This document shows, piece by piece, positions 54,226-63,589 of a stretch of DNA of 64,000 nt. The first letter of the stretch is position 1, and the number at the start of each line of letters is the position of its first letter. Source of the stretch: Akkermansia sp. RCC_12PD (GTDB lineage: Bacteria; Verrucomicrobiota; Verrucomicrobiia; Verrucomicrobiales; Akkermansiaceae); contig NZ_CP143889.1 in NCBI RefSeq assembly GCF_036417355.1, positions 2,728,001-2,792,000 on the forward strand, in the 5' to 3' direction. The notes beneath the pieces were generated by a model that was not told where the DNA came from, made no database searches, and worked only from the letters and a program-made list of their open reading frames with translations. Position numbers and translations under genes: made by a program.

Positions 54226-56271
54226 ATGAGAGTTAAACATTTACTCCTTCTGCTGGCCCTCCTGCTGGCGGTTCCTTTCGCCACGGCTGCCCAGCGTCCC
54301 AACGTCATCCTCATCCTGATGGATGACATGGGCTGGGGGGACCTGCCCTCCTACCAGGACCGGCGCATGAAGGAAGGGCTTCCCGCCATGGACAACCCGG
54401 GCCTCCGGACGCTGGCCCGGGAAGGAATGACGCTGACGCGCCACTACTCCTCCGCCCCGCTCTGCGCCCCGGCCCGCGCCTCCCTGTTCACGGGCGTCCA
54501 CCAGGGCCATGCCAAGGTAATCCGGGACAGGTCCTTTGACCTGCCCATTGAAGATGCCCCCACCCTCGGCACCGTCATGCAGTCCGCCGGGTACAGGACG
54601 GCCCTCATCGGCAAATGGGGGATAGGCGGAGGAACGGAACACGCGGGCACCCCGCAGGAATCCACGGCCTACCCCACCAGGCGCGGTTTTGACTACTACT
54701 TCGGCTACCTGGACCACGTCAGCGGCCACCACCATTATCCCAAGGAAGACCCCAATCCCATTTCCCCCACTAAAAAAAGCGGCATCTGGGACGGGGACAA
54801 GTGCATTACGGCGGATTGCGACAAGGCGTACTCCGTGGACCTGCTGACGGCCCGCGCCAAAAAATGGATTATAGACACAAGCCGGCAGAATCCCCGCCAG
54901 CCCTTTTTCCTGGCGCTGACCCACGTTGCCCCCCACTCCCAGCTTCAAGTACCTACCGGACCCTATCCGGAAGGCCGCGGCGTGAAGGGCGGCGTGCAAT
55001 GGCTGGGCCAGCCCCACAAGCTGGTGAATACCGCGGAGGGCAGGATCAACTCCTACATCTATCCGCGGTATGCGGACAAGAAATGGCCCATGGCGCAGAA
55101 GAAGTACGCCACCATGATCGCGCGGCTGAGCGATTCCTTTGAAGACCTCATCCAGACCCTGAAGGACCTGAACATTGACAAGAACACCGTCATCATCATG
55201 ACGTCGGACAACGGCCCGCATGACGAAGGCGGCCAGAATCCGCAGTTCTTCCGCAATTACGGACCTTTTGACGGCATCAAGCAGGACGCCTGGGAAGGCG
55301 GCTTCCGCGTGCCGACCATCGTCCGCTGGCCCGGCCATGTTCCGGCCGGGTCCACAAGCGACCATCCTTCCCAGTTCCACGACTGGATGGCGACGCTGGC
55401 GGAAATCGGCGGCGTCAGGGCCCCCTTCCGCAGCGACGGCGTTTCCCTGCTCCCTACCCTGCTAAACAAGGGGACACAGCCGGACAGCCGCCTCTACATG
55501 GAATACAGCGCCAAGATGTCCCGGAACAAGACGACGACGCCCGGCTACCAGGATTTTCTCCCGTCCAGGAGGAACGCCGTCCGGGGCGACCAGCAGATGG
55601 TCTACCTCGGCAAATACAAGGGGGTGCGTACCAACATCCAGTCCCATGCGGATCCGTTTGAAATTTACGATACCGCGAAGGACCCTGCGGAACGCCATGA
55701 CCTGAAGGACACGCCGGAAGGGAAAAAGATGCAGTCCATCATGCACGACAAGGTGCTGAGAATGAGGCGTATTTACGATTATACCCACCCGGCGCGCGGC
55801 ACCTTTGCCCAGCGGCCCTATGATGCGGAACCCGTTCCAGCCCTCCGGAAAGAGGAAATGCCCGGCAACCTGGTTCCCCTGACGGCGCAGTCCTCGCGGG
55901 GAGTCAGCCGGAAGGACGGCAGCGTGAAAAGAGTGCTCTATCTGAACGTTCCGGAAACGGGGAAATATGTCTTTTTCATGAAAACCCCGGTGAAAAAGGG
56001 GGCCAGGGCATTCGTCAGGCTGCATGATGCGCATCTACTGGATGCGGAATACGGTTACAAGCCCGGCGCGGAAGTCTCCTCCTCCATGGGGGAACATACG
56101 ACGGAAAACGATCCCGCAAGCACGGGAATGAAGCCCGTGCCTCTGGAAAAAGGCTGGCATCCCTTCATCATTGAGACGGAAGGCTTCTCCGGCCTTCCCC
56201 TTTTCTTCTGGCAAAAGGAAGGCGGAGAAAAACGGGAAATCCCCGTCCAGTCCTTCCGCGTGGCGGGATAA
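54226..56271 (+). CDS. Secreted type I sulfatase
   Basis: A 681-residue sulfatase with a signal peptide (MRVKHLLLLLALLLAVPFATA). NVILILMDDMGWGD holds the first metal Asp pair, and Cys80 in CAPARASLFTG is the position converted to formylglycine; GKWGIGG and the second metal motif TSDNGPHDE follow. The extended C-terminal part is typical of the subfamily. It desulfates glycans, in this setting probably mucin or glycosaminoglycan sugars exposed with the upstream GH20. A maturase (anSME-type) must be encoded elsewhere. The start at 54226 lies 20 bases after the GH20 stop, so one operon is likely. Confidence 0.93.
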   Translation: MRVKHLLLLLALLLAVPFATAAQRPNVILILMDDMGWGDLPSYQDRRMKEGLPAMDNPGLRTLAREGMTLTRHYSSAPLCAPARASLFTGVHQGHAKVIRDRSFDLPIEDAPTLGTVMQSAGYRTALIGKWGIGGGTEHAGTPQESTAYPTRRGFDYYFGYLDHVSGHHHYPKEDPNPISPTKKSGIWDGDKCITADCDKAYSVDLLTARAKKWIIDTSRQNPRQPFFLALTHVAPHSQLQVPTGPYPEGRGVKGGVQWLGQPHKLVNTAEGRINSYIYPRYADKKWPMAQKKYATMIARLSDSFEDLIQTLKDLNIDKNTVIIMTSDNGPHDEGGQNPQFFRNYGPFDGIKQDAWEGGFRVPTIVRWPGHVPAGSTSDHPSQFHDWMATLAEIGGVRAPFRSDGVSLLPTLLNKGTQPDSRLYMEYSAKMSRNKTTTPGYQDFLPSRRNAVRGDQQMVYLGKYKGVRTNIQSHADPFEIYDTAKDPAERHDLKDTPEGKKMQSIMHDKVLRMRRIYDYTHPARGTFAQRPYDAEPVPALRKEEMPGNLVPLTAQSSRGVSRKDGSVKRVLYLNVPETGKYVFFMKTPVKKGARAFVRLHDAHLLDAEYGYKPGAEVSSSMGEHTTENDPASTGMKPVPLEKGWHPFIIETEGFSGLPLFFWQKEGGEKREIPVQSFRVAG

Positions 56272-56273
56272 AC

Positions 56274-56324
56274 CGGAAAATACGGGCCGGGAGGTGGGCA
56301 TTCGCTCCCCCGGCTCATTTTCCG
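56274..56324. terminator. Bidirectional inverted repeat between sulfatase and acyltransferase genes
   Basis: CGGAAAAT (56274-56281) pairs with ATTTTCCG (56317-56324), enclosing a GC stem GCCGGGAG/CTCCCCCGGC. The A/T arms would act as U tracts in both directions. It overlaps the end of the acyltransferase gene by 10 bases. Confidence 0.7.
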
Positions 56325-57271
56325 CCCGTCATCAGCACAAGCGCGCGCGGAGCATGCCTCCCGACCAGCAGGTAAACACCCCGCGCCAGCATGTAAACGA
56401 CGGGCACCAGACACCACCATGCCCAGGAGGGCCATGGGGCCGGAAAGCACGTTTCCACCCCCATCAGGGCAATCAGCACGAAAATATGGGAGCAGTACAC
56501 GAAGAAACTGCCGGAAGACCACCCGGCCAGGAGTCTTGACAGGCCGGGACTGACGACCTTCAGTACAATCCCGGAACTCAGGAAGGCCAGGACGGCCAGT
56601 CCGGAAAAGGAGCCATCCGGAAGAAGGAACGTATCCGTGCAGCTGGCCCAGATAAGAGCCGCGCAGGACAGCAGAATGGCGGCATGCACGGCCAGGGGAA
56701 TCCTCTCCCAGCAGTTCAGACAGCCGGGAGCGGCGGAAGCCAGCATGATGCCGAGCACAAAATCCCCGAACATGTAGGGACTGGGCCACGCCAGGGAATC
56801 ATCCCACCTGTTCAGGAACAGGCAGAACAGGCCGAGCGTGTAAAGCGCCGGGCGGCACTTGACCAGCAGGAACGCCGCCAGGGTGAAAATCATCAAATCC
56901 CGCAGGAACCACATGGGCGTCAGCATGGGGCACGCGCCCAGACCGAACACGGAAGCCAGGGAGGCGGAAGAAACGGGCATGCCCGCCAGCAGCCAGTAGG
57001 CCGCGCACCAGAACAAATAGGGCCGCAGCAGGGACATCAGGCGCCTCGCCGTCCAGGTTCCGGCCTCCTGCCCCCGGAGGCGCGCTGCGGAAAAATACCC
57101 GGCCAGCAGGAAAAACGTGACCAGTGCCGGACCGATCAGCCATTGGTTGGGGGGAAACCCTCCCCCCGGAACGTGCTGCATGATGACGCTCAATGTAGCC
57201 AGCAGGCGCGCAATCTCCACCCAGGGCAAACGGACCGGGGGAGCGGCGCTGGGAGTGGGGGATGGCGTCAT
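56315..57271 (-). CDS. Acyltransferase 3-family membrane protein
   Basis: A 318-residue polytopic protein with about ten hydrophobic helices. The start WVEIARLLATLSVIMQHVP contains the His typical of the OafA/acyltransferase 3 catalytic site, and LVTFFLLAGYFSAARLRG with FLRDLMIFTLAAFLL fits the family. These enzymes O-acetylate or O-acylate surface glycans. The acceptor here is unknown; the surrounding secretory genes make a surface polymer plausible. Confidence 0.85.
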   Translation of the reverse strand: MTPSPTPSAAPPVRLPWVEIARLLATLSVIMQHVPGGGFPPNQWLIGPALVTFFLLAGYFSAARLRGQEAGTWTARRLMSLLRPYLFWCAAYWLLAGMPVSSASLASVFGLGACPMLTPMWFLRDLMIFTLAAFLLVKCRPALYTLGLFCLFLNRWDDSLAWPSPYMFGDFVLGIMLASAAPGCLNCWERIPLAVHAAILLSCAALIWASCTDTFLLPDGSFSGLAVLAFLSSGIVLKVVSPGLSRLLAGWSSGSFFVYCSHIFVLIALMGVETCFPAPWPSWAWWCLVPVVYMLARGVYLLVGRHAPRALVLMTGGK

Positions 57272-57448
57272 GGCGGGACTATTCTGACGGAATCACGCCG
57301 CAAAAGCACTATTTTTCCTCAGGACCGTGATGAAAAGGCTGCCCGCAGGTCCGTCATGAACGTTGACGCATTTTCCCTCAGTCCCGCCTGAAACGTGGAA
57401 CCATTCTTCTCCCGGCACCACGGTGCGGGCTTTCCGGGGAAACAGGCT

Positions 57449-57943
57449 TTACAAGGTTTTCTGCATATAAACCACGCCGAAGGAGCGGTTTAATTTGTAA
57501 CCGATGTTCTTGAGTTCTCCGCAAAAGGCAAATCCGTTACTGGCATGGAACTTCAGGCTTCCCCGGTTTTCGGACGAAATTTCAGCAATGATGTTTTCAA
57601 TGCCCATTTGCCTGGCGTCCGCTTCCAATTGGTCGAGGCACTGTTTCCCTATGCCCTTCCCCACATGGTCGCGGGCAATGAAAGAGGTGATTTTGGCCGT
57701 TTTCCGGAAACTTGCCACAGGGGCATAGGCGCTCAGCCAGCAAAACCCGACGACATTCCCCGCCGACGCGTCCACCACCGCGTAAGCGGGATATCCGACC
57801 GTCTTTTCCAGCAGCATGGAAAAAGATGCTTCCGGCAAGGGCGCATCCGCAAAGGCCGCCGTACCATGTTCAATATAATCATTGAAGATTTCCATGACGG
57901 GCCTGGCATTCTCCCTTCCAAGTTTCTCGTATCTTACCTGCAT
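57449..57943 (-). CDS. GNAT acetyltransferase, phosphinothricin-acetyltransferase-like
   Basis: A 164-residue GNAT enzyme. The acetyl-CoA site appears as RDHVGKGIGKQCLDQL, with IFNDYIEHGTAAF and WLSAYAPVASFRKTA upstream, which matches the PAT/Bar-type branch that acetylates small amines. The start at 57943 is supported by AGGAAAG about 10 bases upstream; an earlier TTG start lacks one. The natural substrate is unknown. Confidence 0.88.
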   Translation of the reverse strand: MQVRYEKLGRENARPVMEIFNDYIEHGTAAFADAPLPEASFSMLLEKTVGYPAYAVVDASAGNVVGFCWLSAYAPVASFRKTAKITSFIARDHVGKGIGKQCLDQLEADARQMGIENIIAEISSENRGSLKFHASNGFAFCGELKNIGYKLNRSFGVVYMQKTL

Positions 57944-58188
57944 GCTGAAAAATCTTTCCTGTGGAAATATGAGATTAAACAGGCGCAACCATCCGGAACA
58001 GTGCGTCCTTTGTCATTCGGTCCCGGTGAAGCAAACGGGAAGCAACACCTGCCGTCTCCAGGCTTCCCGTCCAGCCTCCATTAAAACGGCCACGGCCATG
58101 GGAATCCGGGCGTCCGTCCGTCTTCCCCAAAAAATGGCTGGTTCCTTTCGGAATCAGCCATGGGAAAGGGATCCGGCAAGGGTCTTGT

Positions 58189-58620
58189 TCATGAATAAAA
58201 TCCGTTGTCCGGCTCCCGTTCCGGCTTTTTCCGCCTGAAGCGCGGATGGCGGCAGCGGTGAATCTGCGTATCCGTATCGGCTTCTGAAAAATGGCGCGGG
58301 TTAGCCTCTTCCCGGGCCTCCCTGCGCAGGATTTCCAGAAAATCCTTCAGCGGCAGTTCCATGTCCGCATCGTGGCAGGCCAGCATGGCGGACAGGCGCA
58401 CCTGCCCGTTGTCATAGTCCACGTACATGGCGAACAGCGTGGTCTGGTACAGATGCCACGGTTCTTTTTCCGCACCGTTTTCCAGATGCGTGTTGATGGC
58501 TTCCAGAAGCCACGTGAGCGATTGTTCCAGCTCCAGGTTGTCCAGAACGTCCCGTATGAGGGACGTTTCCTGGCCGAAGTCAGTCACGCTTTCCAGTTGT
58601 CTTACCCTGTCGATCTTCAT
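58189..58620 (-). CDS. Small acidic protein of unknown function
   Basis: A 143-residue soluble protein, not recognised. The first 100 residues are helical and acidic (LIRDVLDNLELEQSLTWLLEA), and the last 35 are basic (RFRRKKPEREP). A strong Shine-Dalgarno (AGGAG, 9 bases before ATG) supports the start. The mix of acidic core and basic tail could suit a nucleic acid or ribosome partner, but nothing confirms it. It is followed by no terminator that I can see. Confidence 0.55.
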   Translation of the reverse strand: MKIDRVRQLESVTDFGQETSLIRDVLDNLELEQSLTWLLEAINTHLENGAEKEPWHLYQTTLFAMYVDYDNGQVRLSAMLACHDADMELPLKDFLEILRREAREEANPRHFSEADTDTQIHRCRHPRFRRKKPEREPDNGFYS

Positions 58621-58735
58621 GTCTTGAATCTCCTTTCCGGTGTTTCCTTGTTTGGCGGGGCGGCGGACGGCTCTACCGCTCCGAGGGATTTAGACACTTT
58701 TTTTCAATAGTTTGTTCAATCTGGAAAAAACTTAT

Positions 58736-59257
58736 TCAGTCCGCGGCAGCCTTGCCGATGTAGGGGAGGTCGCGGTACCGGTTGTCCAAGTCCATGCCGA
58801 ACCCTACCAGAAAGTCGTCGCCCCAGGTAAAGGCCGCGTAATCCGCTTCAAAGGGAACCTTCCGGCAGCAGTGCTTGTCCACGGCCACAGCCGTCAATAC
58901 GCGCTGCACGCCCCTCTTTTTCAATTCTCCACAAACGCCCGCCAGCGTCCTGCCCGTGTCCAGCACGTCATCCACCACCAGCACGGGGACGCCGGGACGG
59001 AACGCGCCGCAATCTCCGCGCCACGCCACGGAACCGGAACTTTCCATGCCGGAATAGCTGGATACCTTGACGGACCTCACTTCCGGGCGGGATTTCAAAT
59101 GCTCCGCCAGCATGGACGCAAAGGGCACGGCTCCCTCCAGAAGCCGGAGCAGGACATAGGGGCGGTCCCCCATGTCGGCGTCAATGGAGGCGGCCAGTTC
59201 CCGCACGCGTGCGGCAATGGCCTTTTCCCCAATCAGCGGAGTAATGGTGTAAGTCAT
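58736..59257 (-). CDS. hpt: Hypoxanthine phosphoribosyltransferase
   Basis: A 173-residue purine salvage enzyme that makes IMP or GMP from the base and PRPP. The PRPP-binding motif VLVVDDVLDTGRTL lies near residue 98, and the N-terminal LLEGAVPFASML and the flexible SYSG loop fit HPRT. The Val-Asp near AFTWGDDFLVGFGMDLDNRYRDL completes the pattern. It is divergent from hom. Confidence 0.93.
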   Translation of the reverse strand: MTYTITPLIGEKAIAARVRELAASIDADMGDRPYVLLRLLEGAVPFASMLAEHLKSRPEVRSVKVSSYSGMESSGSVAWRGDCGAFRPGVPVLVVDDVLDTGRTLAGVCGELKKRGVQRVLTAVAVDKHCCRKVPFEADYAAFTWGDDFLVGFGMDLDNRYRDLPYIGKAAAD

Positions 59258-59530
59258 GAAACGGAAACAGGATAGCCTGCTCCGTGCGGGAAATCAATCC
59301 CGGAAGGGGAATGACCGGAACCACAGGACTGCCGGGGGATTCCTCCATGATTTCCCTGCGCCCGGAGGCAGGCCTTCCGTCCGCTCCATCCGGCTTCTAT
59401 ACAGAACAGGCGCCCGGCCGGAATGCGGAGGGCGGCCCCTTTCCCCCGGAAGTTCCCGGAAAAACAGCCTTTCCCGCGCGGTAAAAGCTCTTGCGTCACA
59501 GGGATTTTTCTGCATAATCGCCCGGCAAGA

Positions 59531-60859
59531 ATGACGGAAAAACCCATACAACTTGGCTTGGCCGGACTGGGTACGGTCGGTTCCGGCGTTTATGAGACGC
59601 TGTGCCGCAACCACTCCCTGCTGGAAGCGCGGAGCAAGATCCCGTTCAGGATCAAGCGCATTGCCGTGCGCAACCTGAGCAAGCACAGGGATACCGCCGT
59701 TCCGGAAGAATTGCTGACCGACGACTGGCACGAGCTGGTGGGGGACCCGGAAATAGACATCATCATCGAACTGATCGGGGGCACCCGGCAGGCCTATGAC
59801 CTGGTGACGACGGCCCTCCGCGCGGGCAAGCCCGTGGTGACCGGCAACAAGGCCCTGCTGGCCGAATACGGCGCGGAGATTTTCAAGCTTTCCGCGGAGA
59901 TGGGCACGCCCATCTACTTTGAGGCTTCCGCCGGGGGGGGCATCCCCATCATCCAGAGCCTCCAGAATTCCCTGATCTGCAACCACATCAATTCCATCGT
60001 GGGGATCATCAACGGAACTTCCAACTACATTCTTTCCGCGATGGGGGAACACGGGGCCGACTACGAGGACGCCCTGGTGCAGGCCCAGAAACTGGGATTT
60101 GCGGAGGAAGACCCCTCCCTGGACGTCAACGGCTGGGACGCCGCCCACAAGGCCCTCATTCTGGCCACCCTGGCCTACGGCACCACCATCTCCCCGGACA
60201 AAATTTACGTCAGCGGCATTGAAAACATCACCAGCCGGGATTTCGAATTCGCCAAAAAACTGGGGTACACCATCAAGTTGCTCGTGGTCATCCGCTACCA
60301 TGAAAACCAGGAAGATGCGCTGGAACTGCGCGTCCAGCCCTGCTTCGTCCATGACTGGCACATCCTGGCTTCCGTCAACGGCGTGTTCAACGCCATTTCC
60401 GTGAACGGGGACATTGTGGGGGAAACCTTGTTCTACGGCCGCGGAGCGGGCAAGAATCCCACGGCCTCCGCCGTGATCAGCGACGTGATTACGGCCATGC
60501 GCGAAAGCCGCTACCCGGAATTCCACACGGGGTTTACCCCTTACGCCAAATCCTGCGGCGTGATGCATATCAACGACACCACGACGCCGTACTACGTGCG
60601 CTTCCAGGTGGCGGACCAGCCCGGCGTGATTGCGGAAATAGCCCGCATCCTGGCCACTTTCGGCATCGGCATCTCCGCCACGTCCTCCGCACCCAGCCAC
60701 ATCGACGAAGACGGCGTGGCGTGGAACGACCTGGTATTCATCCTCCATACCTGCCCGTGGGGCCAGCTCCAGATGGCGCTGGAGGAAATTGCCCAGATTT
60801 CCTTCGTGGCGCCGGAAGCCCGCGTGCTGCGCATCGAACACCTTCTTCCTCAATCCTAA
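59531..60859 (+). CDS. hom: Homoserine dehydrogenase
   Basis: A 442-residue enzyme of the aspartate pathway leading to methionine and threonine. The NAD(P) loop GLGTVGSGVY is at about residues 11-20, the catalytic Lys region reads TGNKALLAEYG, and IINGTSNYILS is typical. The last 85 residues form an ACT domain (YYVRFQVADQPGVIAEIARILATFGI), consistent with feedback control. The start at 59531 gives family length. lysC follows after 18 bases, so hom-lysC is an operon. Confidence 0.95.
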   Translation: MTEKPIQLGLAGLGTVGSGVYETLCRNHSLLEARSKIPFRIKRIAVRNLSKHRDTAVPEELLTDDWHELVGDPEIDIIIELIGGTRQAYDLVTTALRAGKPVVTGNKALLAEYGAEIFKLSAEMGTPIYFEASAGGGIPIIQSLQNSLICNHINSIVGIINGTSNYILSAMGEHGADYEDALVQAQKLGFAEEDPSLDVNGWDAAHKALILATLAYGTTISPDKIYVSGIENITSRDFEFAKKLGYTIKLLVVIRYHENQEDALELRVQPCFVHDWHILASVNGVFNAISVNGDIVGETLFYGRGAGKNPTASAVISDVITAMRESRYPEFHTGFTPYAKSCGVMHINDTTTPYYVRFQVADQPGVIAEIARILATFGIGISATSSAPSHIDEDGVAWNDLVFILHTCPWGQLQMALEEIAQISFVAPEARVLRIEHLLPQS

Positions 60860-60877
60860 CCTACATCATCCTGTTAC

Positions 60878-62101
60878 ATGGCACTTATCGTTCAAAAATT
60901 CGGAGGCTCCTCCGTAGGCACCATTGACCGCATCCGCAATGTGGCGCGCCGCATCCATGAGACCGCCGGAGACGGCAACCAGGTAGTGGCTGTCGTCTCC
61001 GCCATGAGCGGCGTGACGGACAAGCTGATCGGCCTGGCCAGGGAACTGTCCGCCTCCCCTTCCGAACGCGAGCTGGACGTCCTGATGGCTACCGGGGAAC
61101 AGCAGTCCATCGCCCTGCTCTGCATGGCCCTGCATGAACTGGGAGACAAGGCCGTGTCCTTCACGGGAGCCCAGGCGGGCATTACCACCTTCGGCTCCCA
61201 CACCCGCGGCCGCATCCACAAGATTGACCCGGAACGGATGAACAAATGCCTGATGGAAGGCAACATCCTCATCTGCGCCGGCTTCCAGGGCGTGACAGAG
61301 GAAGGCATGGTCCAGACGCTGGGCCGCGGCGGCTCGGACCTTTCCGCCATCGCCATCGCCGCTGCGCTGAAGGCGGACGTGTGCCAGATTTTTACGGATG
61401 TGGACGGCGTGTACACCTGCGACCCCCGCGTGGTGAAGGACGCCGTGAAGATCCAGACCCTTTCCTACGACGAAATGCTGGAAATGGCATCCAGCGGTTC
61501 CAAGGTGATGCAGTCGCGCTCCGTGGAATTCGCCAAAAAATTCGGCGTCGTCTTTGAAGTTCGCAACTCCATGAACAATAACCCCGGTACCATCGTGCAA
61601 GAAGAAACTCCCTCCATGGAAGCCGTCGTCATCCGCGGCATCTCCATCGACCGCAACCAGGCCCGCCTCACCATCACCGGCATTCCCGACAAAATCGGCT
61701 ATACGGCCAGGATTCTGGGCGCCCTGGCAGAGGCGGAAATCAATCTGGACATGATTCTGGCCAACACCGCCCATGACGGCTACGTCCGCCAGTCCTTCAC
61801 CATGCCTGCCAACGAACTGGGCCGCGCCCAGGCCGCGCTCAAGCCCGTGACGGCAGCGCTGGGCCCCGATGTGAAGGTGGAGACGGAAGCCGGACTCGCC
61901 AAGCTTTCCCTGGTGGGCATCGGCATGCGTTCCCATTCCGGCGTGGGCGCCACCGCGTTCAAGGCCCTGGCGGACGCCAACATCAAGACCGGCATGATCT
62001 CCACATCGGAAATCAAGATCGCCGTGATGGTGGACGAGTCCGACATCGACGAGGCGGCGCGCGTCGTCCACAAGGCATTCAACCTGGGCGGCCAGAATTA
62101 A
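60878..62101 (+). CDS. lysC: Aspartate kinase
   Basis: A 407-residue enzyme that phosphorylates aspartate, the entry to the lysine, threonine and methionine pathway. The ATP motif VQKFGGSSVG (5-14), the Asp-binding SGVTDKLIGLA and GRGGSDLSAIAIAAAL region are clear; two C-terminal ACT domains (ITGIPDKIGYTARILGALAEA; LVGIGMRSHSGVGATAFKALA) allow lysine or threonine inhibition. It is monofunctional and immediately follows hom. A terminator lies at 62125. Confidence 0.95.
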   Translation: MALIVQKFGGSSVGTIDRIRNVARRIHETAGDGNQVVAVVSAMSGVTDKLIGLARELSASPSERELDVLMATGEQQSIALLCMALHELGDKAVSFTGAQAGITTFGSHTRGRIHKIDPERMNKCLMEGNILICAGFQGVTEEGMVQTLGRGGSDLSAIAIAAALKADVCQIFTDVDGVYTCDPRVVKDAVKIQTLSYDEMLEMASSGSKVMQSRSVEFAKKFGVVFEVRNSMNNNPGTIVQEETPSMEAVVIRGISIDRNQARLTITGIPDKIGYTARILGALAEAEINLDMILANTAHDGYVRQSFTMPANELGRAQAALKPVTAALGPDVKVETEAGLAKLSLVGIGMRSHSGVGATAFKALADANIKTGMISTSEIKIAVMVDESDIDEAARVVHKAFNLGGQN

Positions 62102-62124
62102 CCAGTCCCCCCTTTCCCTGTTCC

Positions 62125-62165
62125 AGGCCGGTTCGCTTGCGCGGCGGACCGGCCTTTTCTTTCTT
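62125..62165 (+). terminator. Terminator after hom-lysC
   Basis: AGGCCGGT (62125-62132) and ACCGGCCT (62148-62155) form an 8-base stem, followed by TTTCTTTCTT, 24 bases after the lysC stop. Confidence 0.82.
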
Positions 62166-62515
62166 GCCGTTTCATCCCTTTTCATCCCGTTCCCTGCGGA
62201 TTCCCGCACACCTGATGAAGAAAGCGCCCCTTTTCAACGAATGGGGCAGGAGTGATGCCGTCAAGGGCGGAGTCTGCCGCCAACTGCAACACGGCTTGTG
62301 CCTCATGTTGCGGCGGAAGAAGAGAATGAGCAGAGAAAAAAGGAGAGTTTCCAGCCTGATTTCCGGCGGCATCGTTCGTCTGACGGCCCTTCCGCAAGCA
62401 CCGTCGCGCCATGCCGATGCGTTATATGGGTCTGCCGGAAATGTGCAAAAGGAGGGGAGGCGGGAAAGCGGATGACTTCCTCCCTGGTTTATGCGATCAT
62501 TGGCACAAGAAAGAG
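62166..62515. other. Intergenic region, no gene seen
   Basis: The 350 bases between the lysC terminator and the GNAT gene contain open frames on both strands without a recognisable domain. Nothing repeated or structured stood out. Confidence 0.4.
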
Positions 62516-63268
62516 ATGAGTGCCGAATTTGTGAACCTGACGGCGGAAAACCTTCCCCATGAACATTTATGCTGCATTATCCGCAGCAAGAAGTTCCATC
62601 CGGGCATTGACGCCAAGCGGCAATGGCTTTGCGGCCGGCTGAAGGAGGGCCATGTCTTTAGAAAGTTGAATGAGAAGGCTACAGTTTTTATTGAATATGC
62701 TCCCCTGGAAACCGCCTGGGTTCCCATCATCGGCGACAATTATTATTATCTGTACTGCCTGTGGGTTTCCGGCAGCTGCAAAGGGAAAGGGTACGGGAAG
62801 GCGCTGATGGAGTATTGTCTGGCGGATGCCGGAAAAAACGGCAAATCCGGCATTTGCATGCTTGGAGCAACAAAACAGAAAGCTTGGCTTTCCGACCAGT
62901 CGTTTGCGAAGAAATTCGGTTTTAAAGTTGCCGATACTATCGGCAACGGGTATGAACTGCTGGCCCTTTCCCTGGACGGAACCCTGCCGAGCTTTTCCCA
63001 ACGAGCTAAAAAACTGGAAATTGAAAGCAGGGAGCTGACCATTTATTACGATATGCAATGTCCCTATGTTTATCAAAACATCGGGATCATCAGGCAGTAT
63101 TGTGAAACGAACGGGGTTCCCGTGTCTTTCATTCACGTGGATTCCCTGCAAAAAGCCAAGGAATTGCCCTGTGTTTTCAATAACTGGGCCGTGTTTTACA
63201 AGGGGAAGTTTGAGACGGTAAATTTGTTGCCGGATGTGGCCGCCTTAAAGAGAATACTGAAAAAGTAA
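62516..63268 (+). CDS. GNAT acetyltransferase with C-terminal YoaP-like domain
   Basis: A 250-residue protein. The first 150 residues form a GNAT domain (LYCLWVSGSCKGKGYGKALMEYCL with the acetyl-CoA loop; GICMLGATKQKAWLSDQ). The last 90 residues (ELTIYYDMQCPYVYQNIGIIRQYC, a Cys-Pro-Tyr thioredoxin-like start, and NNWAVFYKGKF) match the YoaP-like C-terminal domain found fused to such acetyltransferases. The substrate is unknown. The Met at 62516 is preferred, with a purine-rich AAGAAAGAG before it. Confidence 0.8.
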   Translation: MSAEFVNLTAENLPHEHLCCIIRSKKFHPGIDAKRQWLCGRLKEGHVFRKLNEKATVFIEYAPLETAWVPIIGDNYYYLYCLWVSGSCKGKGYGKALMEYCLADAGKNGKSGICMLGATKQKAWLSDQSFAKKFGFKVADTIGNGYELLALSLDGTLPSFSQRAKKLEIESRELTIYYDMQCPYVYQNIGIIRQYCETNGVPVSFIHVDSLQKAKELPCVFNNWAVFYKGKFETVNLLPDVAALKRILKK

Positions 63269-63589
63269 TCCTGAAAAATGAACGTGCGGGTCCGTGTTTT
63301 TCCGGCGATTGCGGGATGATGCGGGCTTGTCGGAAATATCGGCCCCGGCCCCTTGCTCTCCCGGAATAACGGCCCGGAAGGGGAATGCGCAAACATCCGC
63401 CATGCCGGAATACGGATTTTCCCGAAGTTCTGCCGCAAGCGGCCGTTTCCTCCCCTTTCCCCTCCACTGACCTCCCCGGACAAGGTTTTTTCATCAGGGA
63501 AAGCAGAGGAAGAGGATGAACGGGACGGGCGGAAAAGGCGGCAGAATCCGGAAAATGAAACCGCGGCGCTCCGGGAAGGCCGTACCGGA
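63269..63589. other. Intergenic region, no gene seen
   Basis: A GC-rich 321-base gap between converging genes. No recognisable gene, RNA or convincing terminator was found. Confidence 0.4.
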
